Shown here one piece after another: positions 1-7,580 of a DNA stretch of 55,487 nt; position 1 is the stretch's first letter; every line of letters starts with the position of its first letter. Origin of the DNA: Streptomyces sp. MZ04 (GTDB lineage: Bacteria; Actinomycetota; Actinomycetes; Streptomycetales; Streptomycetaceae). A model generated the notes under the pieces. The model was not told the origin of the DNA and did no database searches. It was given only the letters and a program-made list of their open reading frames with translations. The stretch covers positions 1-55,487 of the forward strand of contig NZ_SRIC01000022.1 in the NCBI RefSeq assembly GCF_004684775.1, given 5' to 3'. Both the position numbers and the translations under genes were made by a program.

Positions 1-38
1 GCCCACCCCGACTTCCCTGACGCTGCGTCACCCACCTC

Positions 39-125
39 CAGCGCCGATCCAGCAACCGTATAGATGACCAGCGATGACGACAGCTGACGAACCGCGAGAC
101 CATACAGCGCGGATCCAGCAACCGT
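39..125. repeat. 21-bp direct repeat pair beside the chitinase remnant
   Basis: Two copies of CAGCGCSGATCCAGCAACCGT lie at 39-59 and 105-125, 66 bp apart, with one mismatch. They sit just past the stop codon of the chitinase fragment. No open frame runs through them. They could be a scar of recombination or an attachment-type repeat; nothing in the window decides between these. Confidence 0.5.
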
Positions 126-199
126 CGTGGGACGGATGCGTCCACCACTCGGGACGCACCCTTCTGACCTGCAAGTTTGCCAGTGTCACAACGTCGATG

Positions 200-590
200 C
201 TATGGAAGCCCCTTCACATTGTCCCCGAACGTCCACCCCTTGGATCCGTCCCAGTTGATGGACCACGTCATGAGGCCCTTCAGCGCGCCGTTGTAGTGGT
301 TCCACGCCTGGGCCACCAGGTTCGGGGCCATGTAGCCGCCGCCTGCGCCCGGTTGGGCGGGCAGACCCGGGACCTGTTTGTCGTAGGGGACCTTGATCGT
401 GGTGCCCTGGACGACGAGGCCCTTGTTCAGGCAGTCCGTCTGGGCGGTGAAGCCTTCGACGGTTCCGGCGGAGTAGGAGTCGCCTGAGCAGCCGTACATG
501 CTGCCGTTGTAGTACTGCATGTTCAGCCACCAGAGGCGGCCTGGTTGTTTCCGTAGAACTTGCTGGTGAGGGCCGTTTCGGGCTTCGCGA
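200..590 (-). pseudogene. Chitinase (GH18-like) C-terminal remnant, frameshifted
   Basis: The minus-strand frame ending at 200 reads RLWWLNMQYYNGSMYGC and later WNHYNGALKGLMTWSINWD, the usual end of secreted Streptomyces family 18 chitinases (the WSINWD strand closes the barrel). Only about 110 residues remain in this frame. Just upstream, around 525-590, the neighbouring frame reads AKPETALTSKFYGNN, which looks like the preceding part of the same enzyme and ends at a stop, so a small deletion has shifted the frame. Beyond about 590 the similarity stops. The catalytic DxxDxDxE segment is absent, so the product cannot be an active chitinase. I read this as a degraded chromosomal gene or transferred fragment. 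Confidence 0.75.
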
Positions 591-1078
591 GTTACTGCCT
601 GGTTGGTCGTGGTTGAGCTCTGGTTAGGCGAGTTGGGTTCCCACTTGTTTCCCAGTGCTGACCGCAGCGGAACCCGAAAGCCGCAGCGGCAGGTACGGGA
701 AGAGCGATAGGAACGAACACCGGAGCCGGATCCCCGTGCACCCTTGGAGGCGATGAGGGGGTCCGGCTCCGGCTTCCATGGCCAACGAGGGACCTCCGTC
801 TACGGCACGGCGATTAGGTCACTCGTTCGGGTGGATACCTGGCATGTGTTGCTGGGTATACCGGGAGCCGCCACCGAGCCCGCTATAGGGGTACGACGGG
901 CCGGTGGCGGCCCCTTCGGGGCGGCGGGCCCTGAAGTTCCGCCGCCCCAAAGCTCTCTTTTCAGTTGCTCCTGGCATACGCCAGGCCGTTCGCCCTGCCT
1001 GGTTGTAACCAGCCAGGGCCCGCGTTCGTAGCTTCAGACCTCACGTCATGATCAAAGTGATCGAGGCCAGGGGTCCGT
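591..1078. other. Non-coding stretch with two hairpins
   Basis: No convincing gene is visible. There are two strong stem-loops: 720-735 pairs with 757-772 (16 bp, one G-T pair, 21-base loop), and GGGGCGGCGG at 918-927 pairs with CCGCCGCCCC at 939-948 followed by AAAGCTCTCTTTT. The second resembles a factor-independent terminator on the plus strand. The GntR gene starts 130 bases later. Confidence 0.5.
918..962 (+). terminator. Probable terminator upstream of the GntR gene
   Basis: A perfect 10-bp GC stem (918-927 with 939-948) with an 11-base loop is followed within a few bases by a T-rich tract. It would insulate the GntR gene from transcription entering from the left. Confidence 0.55.
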
Positions 1079-1693
1079 ATGCCAGTCGCGCGCTACCGCC
1101 GTATCGCCGACGACATCCGCCGACGCATCGCCAACGGCGAGTGGCGTCCCGGCGATCCGCTCCCCTCGCGCCGCGTCATGGCCGGCGAGTACGGCGTGCA
1201 CCACGAGACCATCAACCTGGCCTACACGCTTCTGCGGCGAACCGGCGCTCTCGAGGGCGAGGAGCGGAAACAGGTCGTTGTCGCGCATCCTCCTACTGTG
1301 CGCACCCTCACCGATGTCGACGCCGTCTGGCCGTTCGCCAGCGAGACCACCGATACCCGCCCGCGCCCCGCCACCGAAGAGCTCGCCGAGCGGCTTGGCG
1401 TCCGCATGCGGACGGTGCTGCAGCACGAGACCGTGGAGTGCCTGGATCCGGGTGGCCGCTCGGCGATGCTCGTGACCAGTTGGTGGCGTGGCCGGCGGCA
1501 GGCTCATGCGTCGTTCACCGCCGAGCTCAGCACTGCCCCGCTGGACGTTGATCAGGCTCACGCGTTGGGGTTGCTGGTGGACACGCCCGCGTTCTGCGTG
1601 ATGCGAACCCGGCTCGATATCCATGGCACCCCTATCGAAACTGCGGATCTGATCCTGCCGATGGACAGGTGGCGGATCCGGCTGAGTGGCTGA
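1079..1693 (+). CDS. GntR-family transcriptional regulator
   Basis: The protein has 204 residues. Residues 1-70 carry the winged helix-turn-helix of GntR regulators: YRRIADDIRRRIANGEWRPG, then PLPSRR and a YGVHHETINLAYTLL recognition region. The remaining 130 residues resemble a shortened UTRA/HutC ligand-binding domain, ending with a TADLILPMDRW strand. HutC members are usually near 240 residues, so this is a compact version, common in Streptomyces mobile elements. It stands alone on the plus strand and converges on the minus-strand genes ending at 1921. Its ligand cannot be inferred. Confidence 0.8.
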   Translation: MPVARYRRIADDIRRRIANGEWRPGDPLPSRRVMAGEYGVHHETINLAYTLLRRTGALEGEERKQVVVAHPPTVRTLTDVDAVWPFASETTDTRPRPATEELAERLGVRMRTVLQHETVECLDPGGRSAMLVTSWWRGRRQAHASFTAELSTAPLDVDQAHALGLLVDTPAFCVMRTRLDIHGTPIETADLILPMDRWRIRLSG

Positions 1694-1920
1694 CCGGTCG
1701 CCGCACGGGGTCTGGGTGCGGCGGCCGGAAGCTGACGCGTGATTGACCATTGAAATGCATATATCTGCGGTGGGGAAGAGTGCCGCACGCATATGTCCCT
1801 GCATTCCGTTCGCACCCCGTGTGAACCGATCACGCCACGTCATACCAGGGGTAACGATTCACTGGTTGGGTGCGGAACGTTCACACCGCATCCGCGCTCT
1901 GTGGCGCCGCGGGGTGACCG

Positions 1921-2091
1921 TCAGCCCTGCGGCTGCGCCCGCCGTGCCAGGTTCGGCCACCGTGTCTTGGTGTAGGCGTGGTAGTGGTCGTCCTTGTGGT
2001 CCTGCCCGAGGGTGCAGTGCAGGACGTCTCCGGGTTTCTCGTCCCAGCACAGGCCGCGAATCTTTGTCTGCGCGTACTTGGGTGCGTTCAC
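1921..2091 (-). CDS. Small hypothetical protein (56 aa), coupled to the gene upstream
   Basis: The GTG start at 2091 overlaps the TGA stop of the preceding gene in a GTGA, so translation is probably coupled. The 56 residues contain a Cys/His-rich middle (RGLCWDEKPGDVLHCTLGQDH then KDDHYHAYTKTRWP). Such a pattern would suit a small metal site. I do not know a function. Its place behind the XRE regulator suggests it belongs to that small regulatory operon. Confidence 0.65.
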   Translation of the reverse strand: MNAPKYAQTKIRGLCWDEKPGDVLHCTLGQDHKDDHYHAYTKTRWPNLARRAQPQG

Positions 2092-2501
2092 GTGAAGTGC
2101 TCCATCCTCGGGTTCCACGAAGGCCGCGACCCGGTGACGCGCTCGAGGGCGGCCCGCACCGTGGCCGTGTCGGTGTGGAGGCGGCCGTCGGCGGGCGATG
2201 TCAGCCAGTACGGGCCGGGTGGCATGACCCGGCTCTCCGGCGGGAGTGTCACGTGGTTGGTGACGCTCAGCGCCGTGGACTGTGCGACGTTCCAGCCGTC
2301 CGTGGTGCCGGGCCGGACGAAGAAGTACACGGCGGGAGCAGCCGCGCTGGGGTCGACGACGACCGCGCCAGGTTCTGCTATCCGGTCGAGGGCTTGCAGG
2401 CCGAAGGACCGGACGACTTTGATGGCGTCCCAGTCGACTCCGGCGGCCACGATCCGGGTTCCTGCCGGCCCTGGCACGTAGGGGGCATTTCCGCTGGTCA
2501 T
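2088..2501 (-). CDS. Hypothetical protein, first gene of a two-gene operon
   Basis: This 137-residue soluble protein is not recognised. It has a central segment WDAIKVVRSFGLQALDRI and a pattern PGAVVVDPSAAAPAVYFFVRPGTTDGW that recalls small domains encoded beside XRE-TPR regulators in Streptomyces, some of which resemble fragments of bifunctional primase/polymerase domains; that likeness is weak. The ATG at 2501 is preceded by TAGCTT with exactly six bases between, the signature of a leaderless transcript. The downstream 56-residue gene overlaps by four bases. Confidence 0.7.
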   Translation of the reverse strand: MTSGNAPYVPGPAGTRIVAAGVDWDAIKVVRSFGLQALDRIAEPGAVVVDPSAAAPAVYFFVRPGTTDGWNVAQSTALSVTNHVTLPPESRVMPPGPYWLTSPADGRLHTDTATVRAALERVTGSRPSWNPRMEHFT

Positions 2502-2513
2502 GCGCAGAAGCTA
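2499..2513 (-). promoter_or_regulatory. Leaderless promoter -10 element (TAGCTT-N6-ATG)
   Basis: On the minus strand TAGCTT (2508-2513) is followed by six bases and then the ATG at 2501. In Streptomyces this spacing places the transcript start at the A of the start codon. No SD-like purine tract is present. Confidence 0.5.
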
Positions 2514-2533
2514 GTGGCGGGGCGCCCGCGCTA

Positions 2534-2569
2534 CCCGAACTGGCGGTTCGGGGTGCCTGCGAGTTCGGG
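2534..2569. promoter_or_regulatory. Candidate operator: CCCGAAC-N5-GTTCGGG plus extra half-site
   Basis: A perfect 7-bp inverted repeat (2534-2540 and 2546-2552) with a five-base spacer lies between the XRE regulator stop and the promoter of the 2501 gene, and a further GTTCGGG half-site occurs at 2563-2569. This position suits a binding site for the adjacent XRE regulator, which is an inference from proximity only. Confidence 0.45.
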
Positions 2570-2572
2570 TTG

Positions 2573-3784
2573 TCAGAGCAGGCCGAGGCGTTGGGCGAGT
2601 CCGACGGCTTGTGCGCGGTAGGTGGGGCGTACCCGCCGCAGGAGCCCTTCGACCAGCTCGACGGCCAGAGGGCTGCGGGCCAGGTCTTCGGGCGCCAATT
2701 CCTCCAGGCCGAGGAGGTGGACGAGGACCGCGGCGTCTTCGCGGCGCAGGTCGTACAGGCGGGTGACCTCGAGGCCGAACGTGAACTGCCGTTCACGGGA
2801 CGGCATTCGGCTGACGTCGATCTTGTCTGCGACGTGGAGACCCTCGGAGGCCTCCCCGGCGAGCATCTCGATGCTGACCGCGTGGAGGCGGACGTTGGTC
2901 GGGCCGAACACCGTGTGCTGCGCGTTGCCCTCACCGCTCCGTTTGGCGAGCGGCACGGCACGCCCCTCCAACCGGGCGCGGGCGTCCCACCAGCGTCTCG
3001 TGCGGGCCTCCGCCACCACTGCCACCAGCTCCAGCGCGCCAGCGACCGCGTCCTTCTCATGCCCGGCGGGCGCCTGTTGGAGGTCTTCGACGGCGAGGAC
3101 GGCAACCTCACGAGCGTGGGCCACAGCTCCGGCGTCGTTGTGGGAGAGCAGGACATGGCCCAGGTTCCACTGCGCTGCCGCGATACGGATGGGATCGTCG
3201 GCATCTTCCGCTGCGCGCATGGCCCGGTCGGCGACCATCAGGGACAGATCCAGGCGTCCGGTGCGGCGGCAGTAGGAGCGCAGCAACCCGTACAGGTCGG
3301 CGGCGCAGCGTGATACTTCACGGCGGGCCTGCTGGTCGCTGCCGGTTCGGTGGACTTTGCCTGCGTGTTCGACGTCGGCGATGAGGGTTGGCAGAAGTGC
3401 CTCGGCTTCGGTGAAGCGGGTCTGGGACGTCTGCCAGATCCGCCAGGCGTTCTCGACGCGGTCGCGGAGGTCGCCGGCTGTGGCCGCGGGTTCGCTGCGC
3501 GGGGTGCTGCATCCCATGAGGGCGTGGGCGACGCTGGGCGCGGCGGTGATGGCGGGGACCGCGTCGGGCACCGAGTCGTCGCTGAGCAACATCGCAATGG
3601 TGACGCCGAGTTCGGCGGCCAGACGCCCCAGCAGGTCGGGGGATGGGCTCTTCCTGCCGTTCTCGATGAGGGACAGGTAGCGCTCGGTGATGCCGCAGAG
3701 TCCGGCGATGGCGACCTGGCTGCGGCCTGCCTGCTCGCGGTGGTAACGGATGCGGACGCCGACCGGGAGACGTGGTGTGCTCAT
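2573..3784 (-). CDS. XRE-family regulator with C-terminal TPR-like helices
   Basis: The start is set at 3784 because GGAGG lies eight bases upstream; the protein then has 403 residues. Residues 8-65 form a Cro/CI helix-turn-helix (GVRIRYHREQAGRSQVAIA, then ITERYLSLIENGRKSPS). Residues 100-400 are helical and tandem-repeat-like (AADLYGLLRSYCRRTGRLDLSL, LNLGHVLLSHNDAGAV type motifs), like the TPR sensor regions of Streptomyces XRE-TPR regulators that respond to small molecules or peptides. The two downstream genes (2501 to 1921) probably form its regulon, separated by a short operator-bearing gap. Orientation opposes the HAD gene at 3908. Confidence 0.85.
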   Translation of the reverse strand: MSTPRLPVGVRIRYHREQAGRSQVAIAGLCGITERYLSLIENGRKSPSPDLLGRLAAELGVTIAMLLSDDSVPDAVPAITAAPSVAHALMGCSTPRSEPAATAGDLRDRVENAWRIWQTSQTRFTEAEALLPTLIADVEHAGKVHRTGSDQQARREVSRCAADLYGLLRSYCRRTGRLDLSLMVADRAMRAAEDADDPIRIAAAQWNLGHVLLSHNDAGAVAHAREVAVLAVEDLQQAPAGHEKDAVAGALELVAVVAEARTRRWWDARARLEGRAVPLAKRSGEGNAQHTVFGPTNVRLHAVSIEMLAGEASEGLHVADKIDVSRMPSRERQFTFGLEVTRLYDLRREDAAVLVHLLGLEELAPEDLARSPLAVELVEGLLRRVRPTYRAQAVGLAQRLGLL

Positions 3785-3907
3785 GCCTGCCACCTCCCCG
3801 TTTGTGTCGACTGGTGGGGCTCAGCGTATGGCTGAGCATTCCCTTGTGGGACGGTGATTCCACGGATGGGTGACGGGTTGTTACGGCTGGGCGGGAGAGG
3901 GTGCGTT

Positions 3908-4585
3908 ATGGCGCAGCTGGTGTTGTGGGACATCGACCACACGTTGATCTCGACGCGCGGCGTGGGCCGCGAACTGTCGGCGGCGGCGTTCGAGAGCACG
4001 CTGGGCCAGCCGATGAGAGAGCAGGCGAAGATCGACGGAATCACGGAGCCGGTCATCTTCCGTGAGACGGCGAAGCTGCACGGGCTGACCACGACCCGCG
4101 GCGACTTCGAACGGTTCGCCGCGGCGCTGGCTGAGGAGCATCTGCGCAGCGTCGGAGAGCTGCGGGAGCGCGGGCACGCCCTCCCGGGTGCCGCATCCGT
4201 CCTCGACGCCCTGGATGCGGCGGGGGTTCGACAGGCCGTGGTATCCGGCAACATCCGGGCGGTCTCGGAGATCAAGCTGGGAGTCTTCGGGCTGGACACG
4301 CACATCGAGTGGGAGGCCGGCGCCTACGGGGAGGACGACGACCTGCGTCCCGCCCTGGTCCGGCTGGCGCTCGAGCGCGCAGCGGTACCAGCCTGCGAAG
4401 CGGTGCTGATTGGGGACACTCCTGCCGATGTGGAGGGCGGGCACGAGAACGGGGTGCGGGTCATCGCCGTCGCCACCGGCAAGAGCGACGAGGCAGTACT
4501 GCGGGAGGCTGGCGCGGAAGTCGTGCTGTCGGATCTGCGAGACACGGACCTGCTGGTGAAGCTTGTCCGCGGGGATGGCGGGTAG
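3908..4585 (+). CDS. HAD-superfamily hydrolase (phosphatase type)
   Basis: The start is placed at the ATG at 3908, which puts the motif I DIDHT near residue 7-11 and has GGAGAGG upstream. The 225-residue protein contains HAD motif I (LWDIDHTL), motif II (VVSGN, around residue 118) and motif IV (IGDTPADVEGG, around 170), plus a helical cap, matching phosphoglycolate-phosphatase-like enzymes. Motif I normally reads DxDxT; here it is DIDHT, so the nucleophile and acid are intact. It is divergent from the XRE regulator with about 120 bases between them. The substrate cannot be inferred. Confidence 0.85.
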   Translation: MAQLVLWDIDHTLISTRGVGRELSAAAFESTLGQPMREQAKIDGITEPVIFRETAKLHGLTTTRGDFERFAAALAEEHLRSVGELRERGHALPGAASVLDALDAAGVRQAVVSGNIRAVSEIKLGVFGLDTHIEWEAGAYGEDDDLRPALVRLALERAAVPACEAVLIGDTPADVEGGHENGVRVIAVATGKSDEAVLREAGAEVVLSDLRDTDLLVKLVRGDGG

Positions 4586-4653
4586 CCGTGATCGTCATAT
4601 GCCGATGTCGCCGCTTCCTGGGTTCTGTCGGACCCGGCGCCTAGACTTGCTGC

Positions 4654-4848
4654 ATGATCCCCTTTCCCCCGTCGCCTGGTTCCGCACGGTCTGCGGCCGT
4701 GGTGAACTCTGAGATCAGGGAGCTGTGGCCGCATCCCGCGGTGCGCCTGTCGTCGGAGGATCGGGCCCGGTACGAGGAACTCGTGGCCGAGTGGGCGGCC
4801 GCCTCCCGCGCAGAGTCACTGCGTGGAGAGATCGTGGAGGCGGCGTAA
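4654..4848 (+). CDS. Small hypothetical protein, leaderless
   Basis: This 64-residue protein has a proline-rich N-terminus and an acidic helical C-terminus (SSEDRARYEELVAEWAAAS). Upstream, TAGACT stands six bases before the ATG, the leaderless pattern. Function unknown. It is followed nine bases later by another small gene with its own leaderless promoter. Confidence 0.6.
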   Translation: MIPFPPSPGSARSAAVVNSEIRELWPHPAVRLSSEDRARYEELVAEWAAASRAESLRGEIVEAA

Positions 4849-4857
4849 CATCCCTGC

Positions 4858-5067
4858 GTGGCTATCGAACTCCCTGACGACCTGATCGTGCTGGAACGTT
4901 CCGCCTGGGAGGCAATCCAGGCGGGGACGCTGACCGTGGACACTGCGCTCGCGGTACAGGAGCGGATCCGGGAGTACGCCGCAGAGTCCGGGAAGTCACG
5001 GCTCGCTGTCGAGACCGAGCTGAAGAAGCGCGTGCGGCACCCGGAGTCTATGAGCGACGCGGCCTGA
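4858..5067 (+). CDS. Small hypothetical protein, leaderless GTG start
   Basis: The 69-residue product reads IELPDDLIVLERSAWEAIQAGTL and then a helix ending in AAESGKSRLAVETELKKRV. This style is common among small Streptomyces proteins of unknown role. TAACAT lies six bases upstream of the GTG at 4858, and part of that element overlaps the stop codon of the previous gene. It converges with the minus-strand gene ending at 5069; GCGGCC at 5059-5064 pairs with GGCCGC at 5073-5078 and may end both transcripts. Confidence 0.65.
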   Translation: MAIELPDDLIVLERSAWEAIQAGTLTVDTALAVQERIREYAAESGKSRLAVETELKKRVRHPESMSDAA

Positions 5068-5068
5068 G

Positions 5069-5227
5069 CTACGGCCGCCACCTGTAGGCGAACCAGTCGT
5101 AGACGGATGCGGGCCAGCGCAGCCACAGCGGCGCGTCAGGATCGAGGACGTAGAGCGCGGCAACACCGGCGTATCCGTAGCTCAGCAAGATCAGAACGAG
5201 CAGCAGCCAGTCCACGGCGCCCTCCAT
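5069..5227 (-). CDS. Small membrane protein (52 aa)
   Basis: The start at 5227 gives MEGAVDW followed by one hydrophobic segment (residues 7-27, LLLVLILLSYGYAGVAALYV) and an aromatic tail (LWLRWPASVYDWFAYRW). A single-span membrane protein with no recognised family. A second small membrane gene lies upstream at 5337-5453 on the same strand. Confidence 0.55.
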   Translation of the reverse strand: MEGAVDWLLLVLILLSYGYAGVAALYVLDPDAPLWLRWPASVYDWFAYRWRP

Positions 5228-5336
5228 GATGCGAGCGCCCCGCCGGGCATCACTCCGGCGGGGCGGCAGCGCTGCAGCCACAGCGCGGATGTGATGGCAG
5301 CAACGGTAGCGGTAGCCACTGACAACGCGGCCGGGG

Positions 5337-5453
5337 TCAGCTCGCGAGCTGGAGCACGGCAACGATCACGAGTACCGCGACTGCCGCCAGGGCGCCCTGC
5401 GCGACGGACTGCCGCCAGGCCGGGCTTGCGATCCAGGAGCGGACGACGTGCAT
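5337..5453 (-). CDS. Very small membrane protein (38 aa)
   Basis: The ATG at 5453 is preceded by GGAGG (in CGAGGAGGCGCC). The product has a basic N-terminus (MHVVRSWIASPAW) and one hydrophobic helix of about 20 residues (ALAAVAVLVIVAVLQLA). Function unknown; it is divergent from the DUF6233-like gene at 5515. Confidence 0.5.
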   Translation of the reverse strand: MHVVRSWIASPAWRQSVAQGALAAVAVLVIVAVLQLAS

Positions 5454-5514
5454 GGCGCCTCCTCGGTAGGGCCTCAGGATGGCAGACAGCTCCGACGCGG
5501 GTAGAGTCGAACGC

Positions 5515-5856
5515 ATGTCCGATAGCCCGCGCCCGTCCCGCATGGAGAAGCTCCGCATCGTCCGCGGCTTTCTCGCCCACCAGCTCGACCAAGTCGACCG
5601 CTGGATCGCCGAAGAGCAGCAGCGGCAGCAGGAGAAGGCGCGCGGCGAGGAAGCCCGGCCACCGGCCCCGGACTGGTTGATCGAGCAGGGCCTCGACGGG
5701 CGCGCCGCGGTGTACGTGCACGTCGGCGGCTGCCACATGGCGGGCAAACGGTCCCGCGGCGTCGACCGGGACCAGGCGCGCCAAGCCCTGTACGAGCTGC
5801 AGGTCGACGCGTGCCCGCACTGCCGTCCCGACACCGAGCTCGGCGTGCTGGAGTGA
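5515..5856 (+). CDS. DUF6233-like small protein
   Basis: The start is taken at 5515, where TAGAGT lies seven bases upstream (leaderless pattern). The 113 residues begin with a helical segment (MEKLRIVRGFLAHQLDQVDRW) and then PPAPDWLIEQG, VYVHVGGCHMAGKRS and a final ACPHCRPDTELGVLE. The GGCHMAGKRS and CPHCRPDTELG blocks are the hallmark of a family I recall as DUF6233, found in multiple copies in Streptomyces genomes. The conserved Cys and His suggest metal binding. The next small gene, often its neighbour, follows 23 bases later. Confidence 0.7.
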   Translation: MSDSPRPSRMEKLRIVRGFLAHQLDQVDRWIAEEQQRQQEKARGEEARPPAPDWLIEQGLDGRAAVYVHVGGCHMAGKRSRGVDRDQARQALYELQVDACPHCRPDTELGVLE

Positions 5857-5879
5857 GCGACCCGTCGCACCCTGAAAGC

Positions 5880-6089
5880 ATGAGCGCCCCGATAGTCGTG
5901 CACCAGCCGTCCCCCACCGGCGGCCGGCGAGTCACCGTGCGCGGGGAGATCCTCGGCCTCGCACACTCGGACGCGGACGTGTTCGAGTTCCTGCGGCGGG
6001 CCGGACTCCCGGAGGCCGAGGGACTGCTCGATGACCCGGCTTGGGTGACGTGGCGGGGCGGGCGGGCGCACCACTACGAAGCGGCGTGA
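5880..6089 (+). CDS. Conserved small Streptomyces hypothetical protein
   Basis: This 69-residue protein has GGRRVTVRGEILGLAHSDADV and EFLRRAGLPEAEGLLDDPAWV blocks that I recognise as a small family encoded next to DUF6233-like genes. The mix of a beta strand pair and a helix suggests a compact soluble fold. Function unknown. A hairpin follows its stop codon. Confidence 0.65.
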   Translation: MSAPIVVHQPSPTGGRRVTVRGEILGLAHSDADVFEFLRRAGLPEAEGLLDDPAWVTWRGGRAHHYEAA

Positions 6090-6104
6090 GCGGGAGATGC
6101 ACGA

Positions 6105-6133
6105 GCGCCCGCCTCCGACGAGGGGGCAGGCGC
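6105..6133 (+). terminator. Hairpin after the small-gene pair; nothing visible to 6430
   Basis: GCGCCCGCCTCC (6105-6116) pairs with GGGGGCAGGCGC (6122-6133) across a five-base loop, with one mismatch. It lies 16 bases past the stop at 6089 and probably ends that transcript. From 6134 to 6430 I see no gene, tRNA or strong repeat. Confidence 0.5.
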
Positions 6134-6430
6134 AAGGCGAACGTCTCCGGGGGCCTCTGCCCCGCCGATAGGGCGGGAGGGATGCGGTTGCCCGCGCCCG
6201 GCTGATCCCGGCAGACGGTGGTCCTGGCGGGCTGTGAGCTTCCACTCCGCGCTTACGCCTCTGACCTAGTGGGAGACCAAGACCCTGACCAACATGGCAT
6301 GAGGGGCTGACAGGCGGTACGAGATTCACCTACCGTGGCCGCACCTACTTGGGGAGGCGCCGTGAGCGACACGTGGTGGGGCTAGCCCCCCAGCCGCTCA
6401 GCCGAGGGCACGCCACTGCAAAGCGGCGTA

Positions 6431-6781
6431 TTACGGATCTTGCAATCCGCGATCGCGCGCTTCTCCCTCCCCTATGCGCTGCCTGTATTCCAGCAGGAGA
6501 TGGCGATCTTCGAGGGTCAGGTTCGCAGCTAGCTGGTTGATCTCGTTTGAAACAGCGGCGCAAGCGACTCGACCGGCGGGCCAATCGCGTCGGCCCACGG
6601 CCGCGTACAGGTGGCGCCAACTCTGGTCGAGCGGCTTCCGGGCAGCCAGCTGCTTCTTTGAGAACTTGCGCGTCTTCTTCGGAGACTTGCGCTTCTTCGA
6701 GCCGCCAGGTGTGGCGCGGGCCTTCTTGAAGGTGGGGCCGCCTGCCGTGAGGCGTATGCGTGGGCTTGCGCGATGCGTCAT
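6431..6781 (-). CDS. Basic hypothetical protein coupled to the recombinase
   Basis: The ATG at 6781 overlaps the recombinase stop by four bases. The 116 residues start with a very basic stretch (GGSKKRKSPKKTRKFSKKQLAARK) and continue into a helical domain (HLYAAVGRRDWPAGRVACAAVSNEINQLA, then LTLEDRHLLLEYRQRIGEG). The basic part would suit DNA binding. Coupling suggests it works with the recombinase, perhaps as an accessory factor; that is inference. Confidence 0.6.
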   Translation of the reverse strand: MTHRASPRIRLTAGGPTFKKARATPGGSKKRKSPKKTRKFSKKQLAARKPLDQSWRHLYAAVGRRDWPAGRVACAAVSNEINQLAANLTLEDRHLLLEYRQRIGEGEARDRGLQDP

Positions 6782-7434
6782 GGCCTGGCTCCTGTCAGCG
6801 CTCCTTCGCGAGTCGCGACATCGTGATCCCGCAGAGCCTGCGAGATGGCGCCGGTGCTGGGACTCTTCCCCTTGTTCTTCCCCTCGGCGATACGGAGGTG
6901 CGGCTGGATCTGGCGGATGCTGAACCCCTTCCCTCGCAGCGCCAGAGCCTGGATCACCATGGTCTCCGTCATCACCGGCCGACGGCCGAGCTGCTTGCCC
7001 GACTTGCGGGCAGCCTCGAGGCCGTTCTTCGTCTTGCGGCTGATGTCCTTGCGGCGCTCCTCAGCGAGCAGCATCGCGAGCTTGAGCATCATGTCCGCCT
7101 GTGGATCGTGCTTGGGATGCTCCTCGGGGTAGTGGTCGCCCGCGCCGATGCCCTTGAGGACCCGGAGCGGGATCCCCTGGGTGCCGAGGTGCCCCATGAG
7201 GAGCAGTCCGTCGAGAAGGTTGCGGCCGAGGCGGTCGACCTCCTGTACGCAGAGCATGTCGCCGTGCCGCATCCAGTCGAGGGCCTTCGCAAGTTCGGGG
7301 CGCTTCTCGTGACTGATCTTGCCGCTGATCTTTTCCTCGAAAATGCGGATGCATCCAACCGCTTCGAGGTCGATCCGCTGGCGCAGCGTGTTCTGCTCGT
7401 CGGTGCTAACGCGGCCGTACCCAATGAGGTCCAA
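6778..7434 (-). CDS. Small serine recombinase (resolvase/invertase family)
   Basis: The protein has 218 residues and a TTG start at 7434 preceded by GGAGGGG. Residues 4-12 give YGRVSTDEQ with the nucleophile serine at 10; the DRLGRNLLDGL arginine motif lies near residues 68-78 and the E-helix follows. The C-terminus has a short HTH (GFSIRQIQPHL). It lacks the 250-residue extension of large phage serine integrases, so it is a resolvase/invertase type that would act on a nearby res-like or inverted site. A perfect 11-bp inverted repeat lies immediately upstream. It is translationally coupled to the downstream basic protein. Confidence 0.85.
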   Translation of the reverse strand: MDLIGYGRVSTDEQNTLRQRIDLEAVGCIRIFEEKISGKISHEKRPELAKALDWMRHGDMLCVQEVDRLGRNLLDGLLLMGHLGTQGIPLRVLKGIGAGDHYPEEHPKHDPQADMMLKLAMLLAEERRKDISRKTKNGLEAARKSGKQLGRRPVMTETMVIQALALRGKGFSIRQIQPHLRIAEGKNKGKSPSTGAISQALRDHDVATREGALTGARP

Positions 7435-7443
7435 TACCCCTCC

Positions 7444-7480
7444 GTGTTCAGAAAGTTGGTAGAGAACAGTTTCTGAACAC
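7444..7480. repeat. 11-bp perfect inverted repeat, candidate recombination or operator site
   Basis: GTGTTCAGAAA at 7444-7454 pairs with TTTCTGAACAC at 7470-7480 around a 15-base spacer. More TGAAC/GTTCA units occur up to about 7553. It lies 10 bases upstream of the recombinase start, where a resolvase res site or autoregulatory operator would be expected. Confidence 0.6.
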
Positions 7481-7580
7481 GATTGCAGATGAACGGGAAG
7501 ATGAACAGAGGAACCCTGAACTCCGCCCTCTCCGAGGGGGTCCCGTTCAGAATCAGCAGCGGACCGTTTGATGAAGGGAG

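Noticed and set aside
1743..2621. A plus-strand frame of 292 residues overlapping the small minus-strand genes
   Set aside because: The minus-strand genes have coupled starts, a leaderless promoter and better protein-like composition.
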